From Burkholderia diffusa (lineage in GTDB: Bacteria; Pseudomonadota; Gammaproteobacteria; Burkholderiales; Burkholderiaceae), in the NCBI RefSeq assembly GCF_001718315.1, contig NZ_CP013362.1, forward strand, positions 2,480,001 to 2,544,000: a DNA stretch of 64,000 nucleotides, in the 5' to 3' direction. Shown in pieces: positions 55,011-64,000 of this stretch (its first letter is position 1; every line of letters begins with the position of its first letter). The position numbers and the translations under genes were made by a program. Below the pieces are notes generated by a model that did not search any database, was not told the origin of the DNA, and worked only from the letters and a program-made list of their open reading frames with translations.

Positions 55011-58010
55011 GTGAAGTCTTCCGGATCGGCGCGTACGATGCGCCGCAATGCTGCCTTGCCCTCCTCCGACGCCCAGACGGGCTCCATCGCCACCGCCGCG
55101 AACGGCCGTGCGAAACCGGCAACGAAACCGAAAGACTCGATACGTCAGACAAAACGCGCGATCAAGACCGCCGCCCCGGCCGCCCGCAAGGCCGGCGCCC
55201 GCACGCGCGAGGACAAGGACGGTCCGCTGTTCGACGACATCCGCTACCTCGGCCGCCTGCTCGGCGACGTGGTGCGCGAACAGGAAGGCGACACCGTGTT
55301 CGACGTCGTCGAGACCATTCGCCAGACGGCGGTGAAGTTTCGCCGCGAAGACGACAGCGAGGCCGCGCAAACGCTGGAGAAGAAGCTGCGCAAGCTGACG
55401 CCGGAGCAGACGGTGAGCGTCGTGCGAGCGTTCAGCTATTTCTCGCATCTGGCGAACATCGCGGAAGACCGCCATCACAACCGCCGCCGCCGCATCCACG
55501 CGCTGGCAGGCTCCGCGCCGCAGCCGGGCACCGTCGCATACGCGCTCGAGCAGCTGAAGACGACCGGCAACGCGTCGAAGCGCGTGCTGCAGCGCTTCTT
55601 CGACGATGCGCTGATCGTGCCGGTGCTGACCGCGCACCCGACCGAAGTGCAGCGCAAGAGCATCCTCGACGCGCAGCACGACATCGCACGCCTGCTCGCC
55701 GAGCGCGACCAGCCGCTGACGGCGCGCGAACGCGCGTACAACGAGTCGATGCTGCGCGCGCGCGTGACCGCGCTGTGGCAGACCCGCATGCTGCGCGACG
55801 CGCGCCTGACGGTCGGCGACGAGATCGAGAACGCGCTGTCTTACTACCGCGCGACGTTCCTTGACGAACTGCCCGCGCTGTACGGCGACATAGAGGCTGC
55901 GCTGGCCGAGCACGGCCTGTCCGCGCGCGTGCCCGCATTCTTCCAGATGGGCAGCTGGATCGGCGGCGACCGCGACGGCAACCCGAACGTCACCGCCACG
56001 ACGCTCGAAGAAGCGATCAATCGCCAGTCCGCGGTGATCCTCGAACACTACCTGGAGCAGGTGCACAAGCTCGGCGCCGAGCTGTCGGTGTCGAACCTGC
56101 TGGTCGGCGCGAACGACGCGGTGAAAGCGCTCGCGGCCGCGTCGCCCGACCAGTCGCCGCACCGCGTCGACGAACCGTATCGCCGCGCGTTGATCGGCAT
56201 CTACACAAGGCTCGCCGCAAGCGCGCGCGTCCGGCTCGGCGAAGGCACGGTGCCGGTGCGCAGCGCCGGGCGCGGCGCGCCGCCGGTGCGCGCGGTGCCG
56301 TATGCCGATTCCGAAGCGTTCGTCGCCGACCTGAAGGTGCTGACCGCCTCGCTCGACGAGCACCACGGCACATCGCTCGCCGCACCGCGCCTTGCACCGC
56401 TCGTGCGCGCGGCCGAGGTATTCGGCTTCCACCTGGCGAGCATCGACCTGCGCCAGAGCTCCGACATCCACGAAGCGGTGGTCGCCGAGCTGTTCGCGCG
56501 TGCCGGCGTACATGCGGACTACGCGTCGCTCTCCGAGGACGACAAGCTGATCGCGCTGCTTGCCGCGCTTGCCGATCCGCGCCCGCTGCGCTCGCCGTAC
56601 ATCGAATACTCGGCGCTCGCGCAGAGCGAGCTGGGCGTGTTCGAGAAGGCACGCGAGGTGCGTGCGCAGTTCGGCCCGCGCGCGGTACGCAACTACATCA
56701 TTTCGCATACGGAGACGGTCAGCGACCTCGTCGAAGTCCTGCTGCTGCAGAAGGAAACCGGGCTGCTCGAAGGTGCATTCGGCGCCGCGCACGACGGCGC
56801 GCGCAACGGCCTGATGGTGATTCCGCTGTTCGAGACGATCCCCGACCTGCGCGACGCCGCGCGCATCATGCGCGAATACTTCGCACTGCCGGGCATCGAC
56901 GCGCTGATCGCGCACCAGGGCGCCGAGCAGGAAGTGATGCTCGGCTACTCGGACAGCAACAAGGACGGCGGCTTCCTGACGTCGAACTGGGAGCTGTATC
57001 GCGCGGAGCTCGCACTCGTCGACCTGTTCCGCGAACGCAAGATCACGCTGCGGCTGTTCCACGGCCGCGGCGGCACGGTCGGCCGCGGGGGCGGCCCCAC
57101 CTACCAGGCGATCCTGTCGCAGCCGCCGGGCACCGTGAACGGCCAGATCCGCCTGACCGAACAGGGCGAGGTGATCGCGAGCAAGTTCGCGAACCCCGAG
57201 ATCGGCCGGCGCAATCTCGAAACGGTGGTCGCCGCGACGCTCGAGGCGTCGCTGCTGCCGCAATCGAACGCGCCCGCGCAACTGCCCGCGTTCGAAGCCG
57301 CGATGCAGACGCTGTCCGACGCCGCGATGGCGTCGTATCGCGCGCTCGTCTATGAAACGCCCGGCTTCACCGACTACTTCTTCTCGTCGACGCCGATCAC
57401 CGAGATCGCCGAGCTGAACATCGGCAGCCGCCCGGCCTCGCGCAAGCTGCAGGATCCGAAGAACCGCAGGATCGAAGACCTGCGCGCCATTCCGTGGGGC
57501 TTCTCGTGGGGCCAGTGCCGGCTGCTGCTGACGGGCTGGTACGGCTTCGGCAGCGCGGTGAGTGCGTATCTCGACGGCGCGCAGGACGCGGCCGAACGCA
57601 CGAAGCGCGTCGCGCTTCTCAAGAAGATGAACAAGACCTGGCCGTTCTTCGCGAACCTGCTGTCGAACATGGACATGGTGCTCGCGAAGACCGATCTCGC
57701 GGTCGCGTCGCGCTACGCGCAGCTGGTCGCCGACCGCAAGCTGCGCAAGCACGTGTTCGAGCGGATCGTCGCGGAATGGGAGCGCACGTCGCAGGCGCTC
57801 GCGGAAATCACCGGGCACGCAGGCCGCCTCGCGACCAACCCGCTGCTCGCGCGCTCGATCAAGAACCGCTTCCCGTATCTCGATCCGCTGAACCACCTGC
57901 AGGTCGAACTGATCAAGCGTCACCGCGCGGGCGACACGAACGCGCGGCTGCGCCGCGGAATCCACCTGACCATCAACGGGATCGCGGCCGGCCTGCGCAA
58001 TACGGGCTGA
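55011..58010 (+). CDS. ppc: Phosphoenolpyruvate carboxylase
   Basis: 999 residues; the anaplerotic enzyme making oxaloacetate from PEP and bicarbonate. The catalytic His is in [13 protein letters not shown]; other motifs are [60 protein letters not shown], and the C-terminal allosteric tail ends RNTG. About 75 basic, low-complexity residues precede the conserved core. Start: GTG at 55011, with AAGGAAA upstream; a downstream ATG (MRRNAAL) is also possible. Single gene with a strong terminator. Confidence 0.95.
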   Translation: MKSSGSARTMRRNAALPSSDAQTGSIATAANGRAKPATKPKDSIRQTKRAIKTAAPAARKAGARTREDKDGPLFDDIRYLGRLLGDVVREQEGDTVFDVVETIRQTAVKFRREDDSEAAQTLEKKLRKLTPEQTVSVVRAFSYFSHLANIAEDRHHNRRRRIHALAGSAPQPGTVAYALEQLKTTGNASKRVLQRFFDDALIVPVLTAHPTEVQRKSILDAQHDIARLLAERDQPLTARERAYNESMLRARVTALWQTRMLRDARLTVGDEIENALSYYRATFLDELPALYGDIEAALAEHGLSARVPAFFQMGSWIGGDRDGNPNVTATTLEEAINRQSAVILEHYLEQVHKLGAELSVSNLLVGANDAVKALAAASPDQSPHRVDEPYRRALIGIYTRLAASARVRLGEGTVPVRSAGRGAPPVRAVPYADSEAFVADLKVLTASLDEHHGTSLAAPRLAPLVRAAEVFGFHLASIDLRQSSDIHEAVVAELFARAGVHADYASLSEDDKLIALLAALADPRPLRSPYIEYSALAQSELGVFEKAREVRAQFGPRAVRNYIISHTETVSDLVEVLLLQKETGLLEGAFGAAHDGARNGLMVIPLFETIPDLRDAARIMREYFALPGIDALIAHQGAEQEVMLGYSDSNKDGGFLTSNWELYRAELALVDLFRERKITLRLFHGRGGTVGRGGGPTYQAILSQPPGTVNGQIRLTEQGEVIASKFANPEIGRRNLETVVAATLEASLLPQSNAPAQLPAFEAAMQTLSDAAMASYRALVYETPGFTDYFFSSTPITEIAELNIGSRPASRKLQDPKNRRIEDLRAIPWGFSWGQCRLLLTGWYGFGSAVSAYLDGAQDAAERTKRVALLKKMNKTWPFFANLLSNMDMVLAKTDLAVASRYAQLVADRKLRKHVFERIVAEWERTSQALAEITGHAGRLATNPLLARSIKNRFPYLDPLNHLQVELIKRHRAGDTNARLRRGIHLTINGIAAGLRNTG

Positions 58011-58073
58011 TCCGCGCGCGGCGCGGGCCGGCCCCGCGCCGCGCCGGCATCGCGAAACGAGCGCCGCAAAACG

Positions 58074-58113
58074 AAAGCCGCGATACGCACTCACGCGTAT
58101 CGCGGCTTTTTTT
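58074..58113. terminator. Strong bidirectional terminator after ppc
   Basis: A 15-bp perfect stem (AAAGCCGCGATACGC / GCGTATCGCGGCTTT, arms 58074-58088 and 58095-58109), 6-base loop, followed by a T-run to 58113. Confidence 0.92.
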
Positions 58114-58158
58114 CATGGAACGGCACGACGGCACCGGCCGCCGTGGCGCCCCATACGG

Positions 58159-58911
58159 TCATTGCGCGTCGATCAGCAACGCATCGTGCTCGAACGACCC
58201 GTCCGGCTGCACCGCGTAATAGCCGCGCACCTCGTCGGGCGCATGCGCCCACAGCGCGCGAATGCCCGCGACGCTGTCGGCCGGCGTGCGGATCCGCTCG
58301 ACCCATGTATCGAAATCGATCGGCAGACGCCAGCGGCTCTGCACGCTCGCGTCGAACCCGGCGCCGCGGAACATCGCGAGCCATTCGTCGGCACGGTAGT
58401 CACGCACGTGCGACGCGTCGCGCAGCACTTCGGCGGCCTGCAGATACGTGTCGAGCAGCGGATGGTCGTTGCCTGCGATATCGATCATCAGCACGCGGCC
58501 GCCCGGCTTCAGCACGCGACGCACCTCCGCGAGCGCCGCGCGCACGTCGTGCCAGTGGTGCGCGCTCATCCGGCTGACCACCCAGTCGAACGTGCCGGCT
58601 TCGAACGGCAGCCGTTCCGCCGGCCCCTGCTGCGTGCGGATGTTCGCGAGCCCGCGCTCGCGCGCGGCGGCCTCGACGGTCGCGAGCATCGGCGCCGCGA
58701 GATCGTACGCGACCACGTCGCGCACGTGCGGCGCGACCGCGAAGCTCGCGTGGCCCGCGCCACAACCGAGATCGAGCACCGCGCCGTCGGGCGTCGCGCG
58801 CACGGCGTCGGCCAGCGCCTGCAGATCGGCGCCCGTCGCATGGACCGTGCTCGTCAGGTAGGCGGCGGCCGTCGTGCCGAATGCGTCGGCGACCTGGTCG
58901 TGGTGTTTCAT
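58159..58911 (-). CDS. SAM-dependent methyltransferase (UbiE/class I)
   Basis: 250 residues. SAM-binding motif I VLDLGCGAGHASFAVA, motif II DLAAPMLATVEAAA, motif III LPFEAGTFDWVVSRMSAHHWHD (in part FDWVVSRMSAHHW) and the post-motif VLKPGGRVLMIDI. This resembles YcgJ/UbiE-type enzymes; the C-terminal substrate region (SRWRLPIDFDTWVERI) is not diagnostic. Divergent from an XRE regulator whose likely operator covers its promoter. Substrate unknown. Confidence 0.9.
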   Translation of the reverse strand: MKHHDQVADAFGTTAAAYLTSTVHATGADLQALADAVRATPDGAVLDLGCGAGHASFAVAPHVRDVVAYDLAAPMLATVEAAARERGLANIRTQQGPAERLPFEAGTFDWVVSRMSAHHWHDVRAALAEVRRVLKPGGRVLMIDIAGNDHPLLDTYLQAAEVLRDASHVRDYRADEWLAMFRGAGFDASVQSRWRLPIDFDTWVERIRTPADSVAGIRALWAHAPDEVRGYYAVQPDGSFEHDALLIDAQ

Positions 58912-58964
58912 CGTTCACTCCTTCCTTGGGTGGGACGCTTGCTGCCTGTCAGCGCGCGAATCGC

Positions 58965-58995
58965 TACAATAGAGCCGCGCTTGTACCAGTACAAG
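58965..58995 (-). promoter_or_regulatory. Methyltransferase promoter overlapped by a perfect palindrome
   Basis: On the minus strand, TTGTAC and TATTGT are separated by exactly 17 bp. The -35 lies inside the palindrome CTTGTAC-CA-GTACAAG (58980-58995). This is the layout of a repressor site covering a promoter; the divergent XRE/MmyB protein is the obvious candidate. Confidence 0.6.
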
Positions 58996-59073
58996 TTAAG
59001 CAGTTATTCTGGTATTTGTTACACCTGCCTGATCCTTGTCGCGCCTTCGGCGCCCCTTTTCAGCCGTTTCCGC

Positions 59074-59883
59074 ATGAACCTGCCGTCCTCCGCCCCCACC
59101 CCGCCCCTCGACGCGACGCCCGCCCGCGCACTCGGCGAATTCATCCGCGCGCACCGCGAACGGCTGTCGCCGCAGGCCGTCGGCCTGCCGCCCGGCCCGC
59201 GCCGCCGCACGCCGGGGCTGCGGCGCGAGGAAGTCGCGCAGCTGTGCGGCGTCAGCCCGACCTGGTACACGTGGATCGAGCAGGGCCGCCCGGTGTCGGC
59301 GTCGGCCGATGCGCTCGCGCGGATCGCCGTCGCGCTGCAGCTGTCGAAGGCCGAACGCGCGTACCTGTTCGAACTGGCCGCGCAGCGCGATCCGGCCGAG
59401 CCCGACGTCGCGGCCGGCGACCTGCCGCCGACGCTCGCGGCAACCGTCGCCGCGATCGCGACGCCCGCGTACGTGCTCGACCGGCAATGGAACGCGCTCG
59501 CATGGAACGCGCCGGCCGCCGCGCTGTTCACGGGCTGGCTCGACGGCGAGCACGACCGCAACCTGCTGCGTTTCACGTTCATGGCGCCGGCCGCGCGCAC
59601 GCTGATCGTCGACTGGGAAACCCGTGCGCGCCGGCTCGCGGCCGAATTCCGCGCCGACTCGATCCGCCACCTCGCCGACGCGCCGACCCGCGCGCTGATC
59701 GACGCGCTGATGGCAGGCAGCGATGCATTCGCGCAGTATTGGGCATCGCAGGACGTGTTCGAGCGCGAAGGCGGCCTGCGTGAATTCGACCATCCGGCCG
59801 ACGGCCGCCTCGTGTACCAGCAGATCACGCTGAAGCCCGCGCACCGCGAGGACCTGAAGCTGGTCGTGCTCGTGCGCGATTGA
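59074..59883 (+). CDS. XRE-family regulator with MmyB-like ligand domain
   Basis: 269 residues. N-terminal HTH (about 20-80): LGEFIRAHRERLSPQAVGLP, RRTPGLRREEVAQLCGVSPTWYTWIEQGR. The C-terminal PAS-like MmyB domain (VLDRQWNALAWNAPAAALF, RNLLRFTFMAPAAR) binds small hydrophobic ligands in characterised relatives. Typically such proteins regulate the divergent oxidoreductase or methyltransferase gene. Start at MNLPSSAP. Ends 6 bases from the converging pilus subunit gene. Confidence 0.92.
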   Translation: MNLPSSAPTPPLDATPARALGEFIRAHRERLSPQAVGLPPGPRRRTPGLRREEVAQLCGVSPTWYTWIEQGRPVSASADALARIAVALQLSKAERAYLFELAAQRDPAEPDVAAGDLPPTLAATVAAIATPAYVLDRQWNALAWNAPAAALFTGWLDGEHDRNLLRFTFMAPAARTLIVDWETRARRLAAEFRADSIRHLADAPTRALIDALMAGSDAFAQYWASQDVFEREGGLREFDHPADGRLVYQQITLKPAHREDLKLVVLVRD

Positions 59884-59889
59884 CGCGGC

Positions 59890-60885
59890 TCAGAAACTGA
59901 TCGTCGCGGTGATGGTGTCGCTGTAGTTGCCGGGCGCCGGTGTCGTCTGCGCGGGTACGCGGCCGTATATCGTGATTGCCTGCGCGAATCCGCTGCCGGT
60001 TCCGGTCGCCATCGTCGTGCCGCCGGTGCCGTCACCCCATGGCTGCGTGAAGGCGCTGTCCCGATAGAGTTGATAGCTGACCGAGCCGCCGCCCGTGCGC
60101 TGCATCGTGCGCGCAGTGACATTGCCGCTGGCGCCGCCGTTCAACGCAATCTGGAATGCATCGCCGTTCGTGCATCGCGCACTGATCGAGCCGCTCGCGG
60201 TCAGCGCCGACGCCAGCACGCCCGACGCCGGAAACGCAACGCCGGTCGCGCTGATGATGCAGTTGTTGATGACCGTGGCGGTGGCGGTAAAACTCATCGT
60301 GCCCGCCGTCGACTGCGACGCGCACGGCGTCGGCAGCACGCCCAGCAGCGAAAAACTGTAGCTGTAGGCGGCCTGATTGCCGCTGAAGCTCTGCGCATAG
60401 ACCGTGCTGGCATTGTTCACGGTCGGCACGGTCGGCTGGTTCCCCGCGATGCGGCCATAGATCGTCACGTTCGTACTCGCGGACGTGCCGAGTACCGGCT
60501 TCGTCAACGAGACCGATATCGGCGTCGTGCCGGTGCTGACGGCGCCCCAGGGTTGCGAATAGCCCGAGTCCTGATACAGGTCGTACTGCATCTGGTTCGC
60601 CCCGCTCGTCAGGTAGCGCGGGCTCGTGCCGCCGAGATTCACGCAAACGAGCACGCCGGTGTTCAGGCTCAGTGCGTCCCACGTGCAACTCACGGTCATC
60701 GTGCTGTTGGTCGTATAGGCCTGCTGCGTGATCGGACTGACCTGGCCGAAGCTCGGCACCGGCGGCGTCACCGAACACGTGTCGGCGCGGGCCGACATCC
60801 ACGGCATGCCGAGCAGCGCCGCCAGCAACAGGCATGACAGCACGCGCCTCCAGCAGCGCGCTGCGTCGAATCCGTCATCCGCCAT
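59890..60885 (-). CDS. Two-domain spore-coat-U (SCPU) protein, likely pilus tip adhesin
   Basis: 331 residues. Signal peptide ending MSARA-DTC, then two SCPU domains: about 36-175 (NSTMTVSCTWDALSLNTGVL, YDLYQDSGYSQPWG, VTIYGRIAG) and 190-331 (CIISATGVAFPASGVL, YQLYRDSAFTQPWGDG, ITIYGRVPAQ, ending TITATISF). Two-domain SCPU proteins act as tip adhesins of archaic chaperone-usher pili. GGGGGA precedes the ATG at 60885. It is transcribed opposite to the rest of the pilus genes. Confidence 0.85.
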   Translation of the reverse strand: MADDGFDAARCWRRVLSCLLLAALLGMPWMSARADTCSVTPPVPSFGQVSPITQQAYTTNSTMTVSCTWDALSLNTGVLVCVNLGGTSPRYLTSGANQMQYDLYQDSGYSQPWGAVSTGTTPISVSLTKPVLGTSASTNVTIYGRIAGNQPTVPTVNNASTVYAQSFSGNQAAYSYSFSLLGVLPTPCASQSTAGTMSFTATATVINNCIISATGVAFPASGVLASALTASGSISARCTNGDAFQIALNGGASGNVTARTMQRTGGGSVSYQLYRDSAFTQPWGDGTGGTTMATGTGSGFAQAITIYGRVPAQTTPAPGNYSDTITATISF

Positions 60886-61185
60886 GCATTCCCCCGAAAA
60901 GACTCGTCCGCTCGCCCCGCTTTCCAGTGCGGGCGGCGCCCTCATGGTATCCATCCGCGCACCGATCGTTCGCACTGTTACTTGATCCATGTCAATTCGA
61001 TCGATGGCAATCCGGCCGGAACCCCGGACAATGCTCGCCAGGTGCGCGTTTTCTCCATTGCGCGCGACCAAATCCGTGGAGTAGTCTTCCACCAACGACA
61101 GAGCGGTTACGGCGACCGGCGACAGACCACGCGGCAGGCACTCCGCGGCCGGGCGTCTCCAATATAACGGCAGGAGATAACCATA

Positions 61186-61722
61186 ATGAACGCTTCCCGG
61201 CGTCGTGTACTTTCAGCCACGCTCGCAGCCACGTTCGCATTCGCGCCTGCGCTGCAGCCCGTCACCGTTGCCGCAGTCTATTCGAACGGCACCGCTACTG
61301 CCCAGTTCAACGTCACGCTCACGATCCAGGCGAACTGCGCGATCGCCGCGAACCCGCTTGCCTTCGGCACGTCCGGCGTGCTCGCGTCTTCGCTCAACCA
61401 GCAGACCACGGTCTCCGTCACGTGCTCGAACTCGACGCCGTACAACGTCGGGCTCGACGCCGGCACGGTGAGCGGCTCGACGATCGCCAGCCGGTTGATG
61501 GGCGGGACAACGAGCGGCAATACCGGCACGACGGTGGGCTACCAGCTCTACCAGGACTCGGGCCACACGACGATCTGGGGCAACACGCAAGGCACCGACA
61601 CGGTCGGCGGCACCGGCACCGGTTCCGCGCAGGTGCTGAACGTGTACGGCCAGGTACCTGCGCAAGCGACGCCGAAGCCCGACACCTACCAGGCGACCGT
61701 CACCGCGACCGTGTACTTCTGA
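61186..61722 (+). CDS. SCPU-domain pilus subunit
   Basis: 178 residues, one SCPU domain: signal peptide, then NVTLTIQANCAIAANPLAFGT, TTVSVTCSNSTPYNVGLDAG, VGYQLYQDSGHTTIWGNT, VLNVYGQVPAQATPKPDTYQ and a final strand ending TVTATVYF. The N-terminal extension carries the donor strand used in polymerisation. AGGAG precedes the ATG. First gene of the subunit-chaperone-usher operon; likely the major pilin. Confidence 0.9.
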   Translation: MNASRRRVLSATLAATFAFAPALQPVTVAAVYSNGTATAQFNVTLTIQANCAIAANPLAFGTSGVLASSLNQQTTVSVTCSNSTPYNVGLDAGTVSGSTIASRLMGGTTSGNTGTTVGYQLYQDSGHTTIWGNTQGTDTVGGTGTGSAQVLNVYGQVPAQATPKPDTYQATVTATVYF

Positions 61723-61728
61723 CGCGCC

Positions 61729-62442
61729 GTGGCATCGATCCCGCGCGCGCTGGCCGCGCTGTGCGTCGCGTCGGCGTCCGCGGCCGCATTCGCCGCCACG
61801 CTGCAGATCACCCCCGTGACGATCGAGCTGCCGCCGTCGGCGGCAGCCGCGAGCATGACGCTCAGCAATCCGGGCGGGCAGCCGATCTATGGCCAGGTTC
61901 GAGCTTATCGCTGGACGCAGGAAAACGGCGACGACGTGATGACGCCGACCGATGCGCTCGCGGCCTCGCCGCCGCTGCTGCAGATCGGCGCGAACGCCGA
62001 GCAGCTGATCCGGCTCGTACGCACGGCACGAGGCACGCCCGTCGCAGAGGAAAGCTATCGCGTGCTGATCGACGAACTGCCCGCGCCCGGTACGCCGGTC
62101 GAGAACGGCATCACGATCCGGCTGCGCTATTCCGTGCCCGTCTTCGTCGAGCCCGCTGGCACACCACAGTCGCCACGCCTTGACTGGCGCATCGAGCGCG
62201 ACGGATCCGGCATGCGGCTCGCGGTCGAGAACCGCGGCGGGCGGCGCGCGCAGATTTCCGCGGTTCGTCTCGTCGACGCGCGCGGCGCCGTGCATGACGT
62301 CACGCGCGGCCTGCTCGGCTACGCACTCGCGGGCAGCACGCGACGCTGGCCGCTCAAGCTGGATGCAGGCGCGGCCGGGTTCGTCAGGATCCAGGCAACC
62401 GTGAACGCGCAGCCGGTCGAAGCCCGGCTGGCACCGCCCTGA
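61729..62442 (+). CDS. Archaic pilus chaperone (CsuC/EcpD-like)
   Basis: 237 residues from a GTG 6 bases after the subunit stop. Signal peptide ending AFA, then the immunoglobulin-fold pair of periplasmic chaperones: LQITPVTIELPPSAAAASMTL, IYGQVRAYRWTQENGDD, SYRVLIDELP and GITIRLRYSVPVFVEP. The chaperone holds subunits until they reach the usher. Archaic-family features include the LxITPVxIELP opening. Confidence 0.9.
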   Translation: MASIPRALAALCVASASAAAFAATLQITPVTIELPPSAAAASMTLSNPGGQPIYGQVRAYRWTQENGDDVMTPTDALAASPPLLQIGANAEQLIRLVRTARGTPVAEESYRVLIDELPAPGTPVENGITIRLRYSVPVFVEPAGTPQSPRLDWRIERDGSGMRLAVENRGGRRAQISAVRLVDARGAVHDVTRGLLGYALAGSTRRWPLKLDAGAAGFVRIQATVNAQPVEARLAPP

Positions 62443-62445
62443 TCC

Positions 62446-64000
62446 GTGCCGGAGGATCGCACGACGTTGCCCGTTCCGACGACGAGCACGGCCCTCCGGG
62501 CTGGCTGCCCCGCACGATATGCCGGGCCCGCCGCCGCGGTGCTTGCACTCGCGGCGACGCTGGCGCTGCATGCCGGCGCCGTCCGTGCGCAGACCGCGCC
62601 GGTGCAGGCGGCGGCATCCGCGCCCGCTTCACTGTTTCTCGATGTGTCGCTCAATGGTGAGCCGACGCACCGCATCGCCCGTTTTCAGCAAATCGACGGC
62701 CGGCTGTACGCGGCGTCCGCCGACCTGAACGACCTGGGCGTCGCCACAGGCGACCGCGCGCACGAGTCGTCGAACACGCTCGTCGCGCTCGATGCGCTCG
62801 CGGGGCTGCGCTACGACTACGACGCGGGGCGGCAGACGCTCGACCTGCGTGTGCCCGATGCGCTGCGCATCCCGCACACGTTCGATACGCGCGCTCTCGC
62901 GGCCGCGCCGCCGGCCACCTCCGGGCGCGGCTTCGTGCTGAACTACGACGCGTACGCGCAGACCCTCGCCCACGCACCGCTCGCGGTCTGGAGCGAGGCG
63001 CGCTATTTCGATCCGGCCGGCGTATTCAGCAACACCGGCATCGCGTACCTGTACGACGACCGCCGGCGCTACGTGCGCTACGACACGTCGTGGAGCCACT
63101 CGAACCCCGGCACGCTCACGACGACCCAGATCGGCGACACGATTTCGTCGTCGTTGTCATGGACCCGCTCGCTGCGCCTCGGCGGCGTGCAGTGGCGCAG
63201 CAACTTCGGCCTGCGCCCCGACCTCGTCACGTTTCCGGTGCCTGCGCTGTCCGGCAGCGCGGTGGTGCCCACCTCGGTCGACCTGTACGTGAACAACGTG
63301 CGCCAGTTCAGCGGCGACGTGCCGAGCGGGCCGTTCGTGATCAACAGCGTGCCCGGCATCACCGGCGCGGGCAACGCGACGGTCGTCACACGCGACGCGC
63401 TCGGCCGCTCGATCGCGACAACCATCCCGCTGTACGTCGACACGCGCCTGCTCGCCCCCGGCCTCGCCAGCTATTCGGCGGAAGCCGGGTTCCTGCGTCG
63501 CGCGTATGGCAACGATTCGTTCGACTATGCGCGCACGCCGGCGGCGAGCGGCTCGCTGCGCTACGGCATCAGCGAGCGGCTGACCGTCGAGGCGCACGCG
63601 GAAGCGACGGCCGGCGTCTACAACGCGGGCGCCGGCACGCTCGCACGCCTCGGGGAACGCGGCGTGGCGAACGCGTCGCTGGCGGTCAGCGCACCGGGTC
63701 GCACGGGCGTGCAGGCCGGCGTCGGCTACCAGTACGTGACGCCGCGCTTCTCGATCGATGCGCAGACGCTGCGCGCGTTCGGCGACTACGGCGACCTCGG
63801 CAGCCGCGAAGGCGTGCCGGTCTCGCGCGCCACCGACCGCATCACCGTCTCGTTTCCGTTCCTGCGCGCGCAGACGCTGTCGTTCAGCTATCTCGGCCTC
63901 AAGTATCCGGGCATCGCCCCGTCGCGGATCGGCTCGATCGCGTACCTCGTCAATCTCGGCGGGCTGACCTCGATCACGTTCAGCGGCTTCCAGGACTTCC
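62446..64000 (+). CDS. Fimbrial outer-membrane usher (3' end outside window)
   Basis: About 518 residues visible. After a signal region (ALAATLALHAGAVRAQ) come the N-terminal domain (SLFLDVSLNGEPTHRIARF, LYAASADLNDLGV) and the start of the beta-barrel and plug (GVQWRSNFGLRPDLVTFPVP, VDLYVNNVRQFSGDVPSGPF, RYGISERLTVEAHAEAT). The frame stays open to the window edge. The GTG at 62446 is 3 bases after the chaperone stop but has no ribosome site; a TTG at 62467 has GGAGG upstream and may be the true start. Confidence 0.9.
   Translation, partial: MPEDRTTLPVPTTSTALRAGCPARYAGPAAAVLALAATLALHAGAVRAQTAPVQAAASAPASLFLDVSLNGEPTHRIARFQQIDGRLYAASADLNDLGVATGDRAHESSNTLVALDALAGLRYDYDAGRQTLDLRVPDALRIPHTFDTRALAAAPPATSGRGFVLNYDAYAQTLAHAPLAVWSEARYFDPAGVFSNTGIAYLYDDRRRYVRYDTSWSHSNPGTLTTTQIGDTISSSLSWTRSLRLGGVQWRSNFGLRPDLVTFPVPALSGSAVVPTSVDLYVNNVRQFSGDVPSGPFVINSVPGITGAGNATVVTRDALGRSIATTIPLYVDTRLLAPGLASYSAEAGFLRRAYGNDSFDYARTPAASGSLRYGISERLTVEAHAEATAGVYNAGAGTLARLGERGVANASLAVSAPGRTGVQAGVGYQYVTPRFSIDAQTLRAFGDYGDLGSREGVPVSRATDRITVSFPFLRAQTLSFSYLGLKYPGIAPSRIGSIAYLVNLGGLTSITFSGFQDF

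Noticed and set aside
54696..58094. Open frame of about 1,130 codons antisense to ppc
   Set aside because: Shadow of ppc; composition is Arg/Ala/Gln/Val-rich without motifs.

Overview
The window is about two-thirds G+C and carries Burkholderia-type housekeeping genes: parC/parE, uup, hemC-hemDX-hemY, ppc, a PII gene next to a glutamine-dependent nadE, ppa, otsA and an OmpC-type porin. I read it as main-chromosome DNA of a Burkholderia, most likely of the cepacia complex. Identification is from gene content and translated sequence only; no database search was possible.

Layout. 1-9.2 kb: LysR fragment, CopD-like membrane protein, topoisomerase IV (parC, parE), ABC-F ATPase Uup, a small periplasmic DUF4399 protein and rubredoxin. 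9.3-17.8 kb: accessory island next to tRNA-Arg(CCT), with a P4-type integrase, a small mobile-element protein, then an apparent operon of vgrG, a large peptidoglycan-hydrolase-like effector, an LprI/DUF1311 periplasmic immunity candidate, PAAR and a truncated gene. No type VI core genes are present, so this looks like an orphan VgrG cargo module. 17.8-27.1 kb: envelope and stress genes (beta-helix lipoprotein, broken TetR gene, ecotin, small surface proteins, DHA2 MFS pump, otsA with an overlapping P-loop ATPase, two overlapping paralogous lipoproteins). 27.1-30.3 kb: NitT/TauT-like ABC importer with a double-length permease. 30.8-34.7 kb: small conserved protein, OmpR-type two-component system divergent from a Spy/CpxP-like chaperone, pirin. 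35.0-38.2 kb: basic amino acid (HisJQMP-type) ABC importer. 38.3-46.6 kb: GNAT, LysR, porin, PII, NadE, FemAB-like protein, GIY-YIG protein with a histone-like tail, pyrophosphatase. 46.8-50.5 kb: aldehyde dehydrogenase, SDR and ACS-type MFS transporter, probably one catabolic unit. 50.6-58.0 kb: heme genes and PEP carboxylase. 58.2-59.9 kb: methyltransferase divergent from an XRE/MmyB regulator. 59.9-64.0 kb: archaic chaperone-usher pilus genes, with the usher running off the right edge.

The most interesting part is 9.3-17.8 kb. The effector joins an M23-like N-terminal module, a central region with an EF-hand, and a C-terminal SleB-like cell-wall-hydrolase domain. Its last ~190 codons and the immunity gene fall to about 47% G+C (hand count), as expected for a swapped toxin tip plus matching immunity gene. 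Several candidate control sites are also reported: three DnaA-box-like sequences before parE, 10-bp-phased TTAC repeats between the response regulator and the Spy-like gene, and palindromes in two divergent regulator/target intergenic regions.
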